Shown one piece after another: positions 6,702 through 7,790 of a stretch of DNA of 7,790 nt. The notes beneath the pieces were generated by a model that did no database searches, was not told the DNA's origin, and saw only the letters and a program-made list of their open reading frames with translations. Made by a program: the position numbers and the translations under genes. The number at the start of each line of letters is the position of its first letter. Positions within the stretch are counted from its first letter, which is position 1. The stretch covers positions 1-7,790 of the forward strand of contig JAEWWQ010000116.1 of NCBI GenBank assembly GCA_023458855.1, read 5' to 3'. This DNA comes from Bacillota bacterium. Its GTDB lineage: Bacteria > Bacillota > Clostridia > Lachnospirales > Lachnospiraceae.

Positions 6702-6717
6702 ACTTGAATCGTTATAG
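6702..6717 (+). repeat. 16-bp direct repeat, copy 2
   Basis: This second exact copy lies 19 bases before the Shine-Dalgarno of the ECF sigma gene. Its position would allow it to be part of the promoter or an operator, but no sigma-factor recognition motif is evident in it. Confidence 0.75.
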
Positions 6718-6736
6718 TATATGAATAGAGCAAAAA

Positions 6737-6741
6737 GGAGG
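6737..6741 (+). promoter_or_regulatory. Shine-Dalgarno that decides an ATT start for the sigma gene
   Basis: AAAAAGGAGGCGGG contains a full GGAGG. In the sigma-factor frame, the codon at normal spacing (eight bases) is ATT at 6750. The first conventional start, GTG at 6771, is 29 bases away. An in-frame TAG at 6726-6728 excludes an earlier start. Confidence 0.75.
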
Positions 6742-6749
6742 CGGGTAAG

Positions 6750-7259
6750 ATTAGTGATCAGGAATTTTTAGTGCATTTGATTGATACATATCAAAATTTA
6801 GTTTTTTCCATCTGCTATAAGTTCACAAGTAATTATTTTGACGCGGAAGATCTGGCACAAGATACTTTTATATCCGCGTATAAGAATCAAGCTCGATTCG
6901 ACGGAAGGAATGAAAAAGCATGGATCTGTAAAATAGCAACAAATAAATGTCTGGATTATAAAAGGAAAGCAATCAATAATCAAATACCAACAGAAGGTGC
7001 TTATTTCAATGAGTTGGTAGATAAGAATGTTTCGACAGAAGAAAACTGTATGGACAGTTTAGTAAAGGAGCAATTGTTAAAGTGCTGTAAGAAGTTGAAA
7101 CCTCCGTATGATGAGATTGCGTCAGATTATTTTTATAAGGAAATGGCAGTTTCACAGATGGCAGAATTATATGAAAGAAATGAAAAAACGGTTCAGACAC
7201 AAATCTACAGGGCAAAGGCAATGCTGCGTAAGCTGTATGGAAAGGAGCTGCAGGGATGA
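6750..7259 (+). CDS. ECF-type RNA polymerase sigma factor, apparent ATT start
   Basis: This is a small sigma-70 family protein with only regions 2 and 4, as in extracytoplasmic-function (group 4) sigma factors, which direct RNA polymerase to a stress or envelope regulon. Read from ATT it has 169 residues. Region 2 spans about 4-73, with the core-polymerase helix YFDAEDLAQDTFISAYK (29-45) and the -10 recognition helix around WICKIATNKCLDYKR (58-72). Region 4 spans about 109-163, with a helix-turn-helix near AVSQMAELYERNEKTVQTQI (133-152). The ATT start restores the sequence SDQEFLVHLIDTY, which matches the usual N-terminal helix; the GTG at 6771 would remove seven residues. The downstream membrane gene overlaps it by 4 bases (ATGA), so the pair is co-translated. 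Region 4 is somewhat divergent. The signal and regulon are unknown. Confidence 0.9.
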   Translation: MSDQEFLVHLIDTYQNLVFSICYKFTSNYFDAEDLAQDTFISAYKNQARFDGRNEKAWICKIATNKCLDYKRKAINNQIPTEGAYFNELVDKNVSTEENCMDSLVKEQLLKCCKKLKPPYDEIASDYFYKEMAVSQMAELYERNEKTVQTQIYRAKAMLRKLYGKELQG

Positions 7260-7711
7260 ATGAGAATATGGATAAAAAACCAATGGAAATATTAAAGGAA
7301 CAGGAAAGTCTTTGTCTTATCATGGATCGGGAGATGACAGAGGCAGAACTTGCAAAATTCATTCAGGGGATAGAGAATGAGGCTATGCTGACAGCGCCAC
7401 GCCATCTAAAAGAAAATATTCTTAATAAAAGCATACAACCAGGAACGAAAATAGCGAGGCAGTCAAAAACATTGTCTGCTAAAATGCAGTTAATGTTATA
7501 TAGTCTGAAAATATCAGCTGCAGTCGCGGGAGCGATATTCTTATTGGGAGTCATTCAGATAGATTCATCACAGATGGCGCAAGTTGTGAATAAACCGATA
7601 AAAGAGCAGAAAGAATCAACACAATCAGTAACAGAAACTTTAAATGAAAAATCAAATGCGGTAAGCAGTGCATTAAATAATTTTTCAAGTAATCTAATAA
7701 ATTGGAGGTAA
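7256..7711 (+). CDS. Probable membrane-anchored anti-sigma factor
   Basis: This is a 151-residue protein with a cytoplasmic N-terminal part (1-80), one hydrophobic span at about 83-102 (LKISAAVAGAIFLLGVIQ), and an outer Ser/Thr/Asn-rich tail of about 50 residues. The position directly after an ECF sigma gene, the ATGA overlap and this topology are those of anti-sigma factors that hold the sigma at the membrane. The N-terminal part includes MTEAELAKFIQGIE and TAPRHLKENILNK (46-58), a segment of the kind seen in clostridial anti-sigma proteins. It lacks the HxxxCxxC zinc motif of ZAS-type anti-sigmas. The assignment rests on context and topology rather than a recognised domain. AAGGAG at 7242-7247 lies eight bases before the ATG. 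Confidence 0.7.
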   Translation: MNENMDKKPMEILKEQESLCLIMDREMTEAELAKFIQGIENEAMLTAPRHLKENILNKSIQPGTKIARQSKTLSAKMQLMLYSLKISAAVAGAIFLLGVIQIDSSQMAQVVNKPIKEQKESTQSVTETLNEKSNAVSSALNNFSSNLINWR

Positions 7712-7716
7712 TTATT

Positions 7717-7790
7717 ATGACAAGAAAGAAAAATGGTTTTTTAACGTTTGTATTTTCACTTCTCCCAGGTGCCGGAGAGATGTACATGGG
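7717..7790 (+). CDS. Start of a small membrane protein, TM2-like (3' end outside window)
   Basis: An ATG with GGAGG at 7704-7708, eight bases upstream, opens a frame that continues to the window edge. The visible 24 residues have a basic start (MTRKKNG), then a hydrophobic stretch ending in LLPGAGEMYMG. FxxPGAGxxYxG is the hallmark of short TM2-type membrane proteins. Its place five bases after the putative anti-sigma gene makes it the third gene of the sigma operon, and perhaps a target or partner of that regulator. The remainder is not visible. Confidence 0.7.
   Translation, partial: MTRKKNGFLTFVFSLLPGAGEMYM

Larger units (their letters stand above)
6344..6749. other. Gene-free region with a palindrome and direct repeats
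   Basis: These 406 bases contain no credible gene on either strand. The one open frame over the left part begins inside the ung stop region, reads through the terminator and the palindrome arm, and has no ribosome binding site. The region holds the nested palindrome (6375-6576), an imperfect tandem duplication (about 6574-6717) with an exact 16-bp repeat, and the leader of the sigma-factor operon. No convincing -35/-10 pair is visible before the sigma gene; TATAGT at 6713-6718 is the best isolated -10-like string. Confidence 0.7.

Noticed and set aside
6604..6717. The 16-bp repeat pair as a CRISPR-like array
   Set aside because: There are only two copies, 98 bases apart, with AT-rich unequal flanks and no spacer regularity or cas genes.
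7006..7362. Minus-strand frame of 118 codons across the sigma and anti-sigma genes
   Set aside because: It is opposite two genes with strong evidence, and its composition is that of a reverse-complement shadow.

Overview
The window looks like a chromosomal segment from a low-GC, AT-rich Firmicute of class Clostridia, most likely Lachnospiraceae. That placement is an inference from the strong GGAGG-type ribosome binding sites, A/T-rich codon use, a CheV of Bacillus/Clostridium type and the small ECF sigma/anti-sigma cassette. No rRNA, tRNA or CRISPR array is seen. All supported genes lie on the + strand.

Left part (1-2133). A 45-codon C-terminal fragment of an unrecognised gene ends at a clear intrinsic terminator. 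An extended -10 promoter then precedes cheV, a CheW-receiver chemotaxis coupling protein. A GC-rich hairpin separates cheV from a protein with a degenerate sirtuin (SIR2) fold. That protein keeps the zinc-type cysteines but appears to lack the catalytic histidine.

Middle (2216-6290). Four genes form a tight, probably co-transcribed block: a 668-residue single-span membrane protein of unknown function, hisH, hisF and ung. The membrane protein overlaps hisH by 17 bases and hisH abuts hisF exactly. HisH and HisF together are imidazole-glycerol-phosphate synthase. No other histidine gene is in the window. Ung is family 1 uracil-DNA glycosylase. A perfect 16-bp stem terminator closes the block.

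Intergenic region (6344-6749). About 400 bases hold no credible gene. They contain a roughly 200-bp nested palindrome resembling a miniature non-autonomous element or a large structured RNA. It is flanked by 9-bp direct repeats. Next to it is an imperfect tandem duplication marked by an exact 16-bp repeat, just upstream of the sigma-factor operon.

Right part (6750-7790). An ECF sigma factor appears to start at a non-canonical ATT codon behind a textbook Shine-Dalgarno. It overlaps by 4 bases a single-span membrane protein that is probably its anti-sigma factor. The start of a small membrane protein with a PGAG-x-MYxG signature follows and runs off the window.

The most unusual items are the ATT start, the palindromic element, the degenerate sirtuin and the large modular membrane protein fused transcriptionally to hisHF-ung. 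I found no clearly new multi-gene system.
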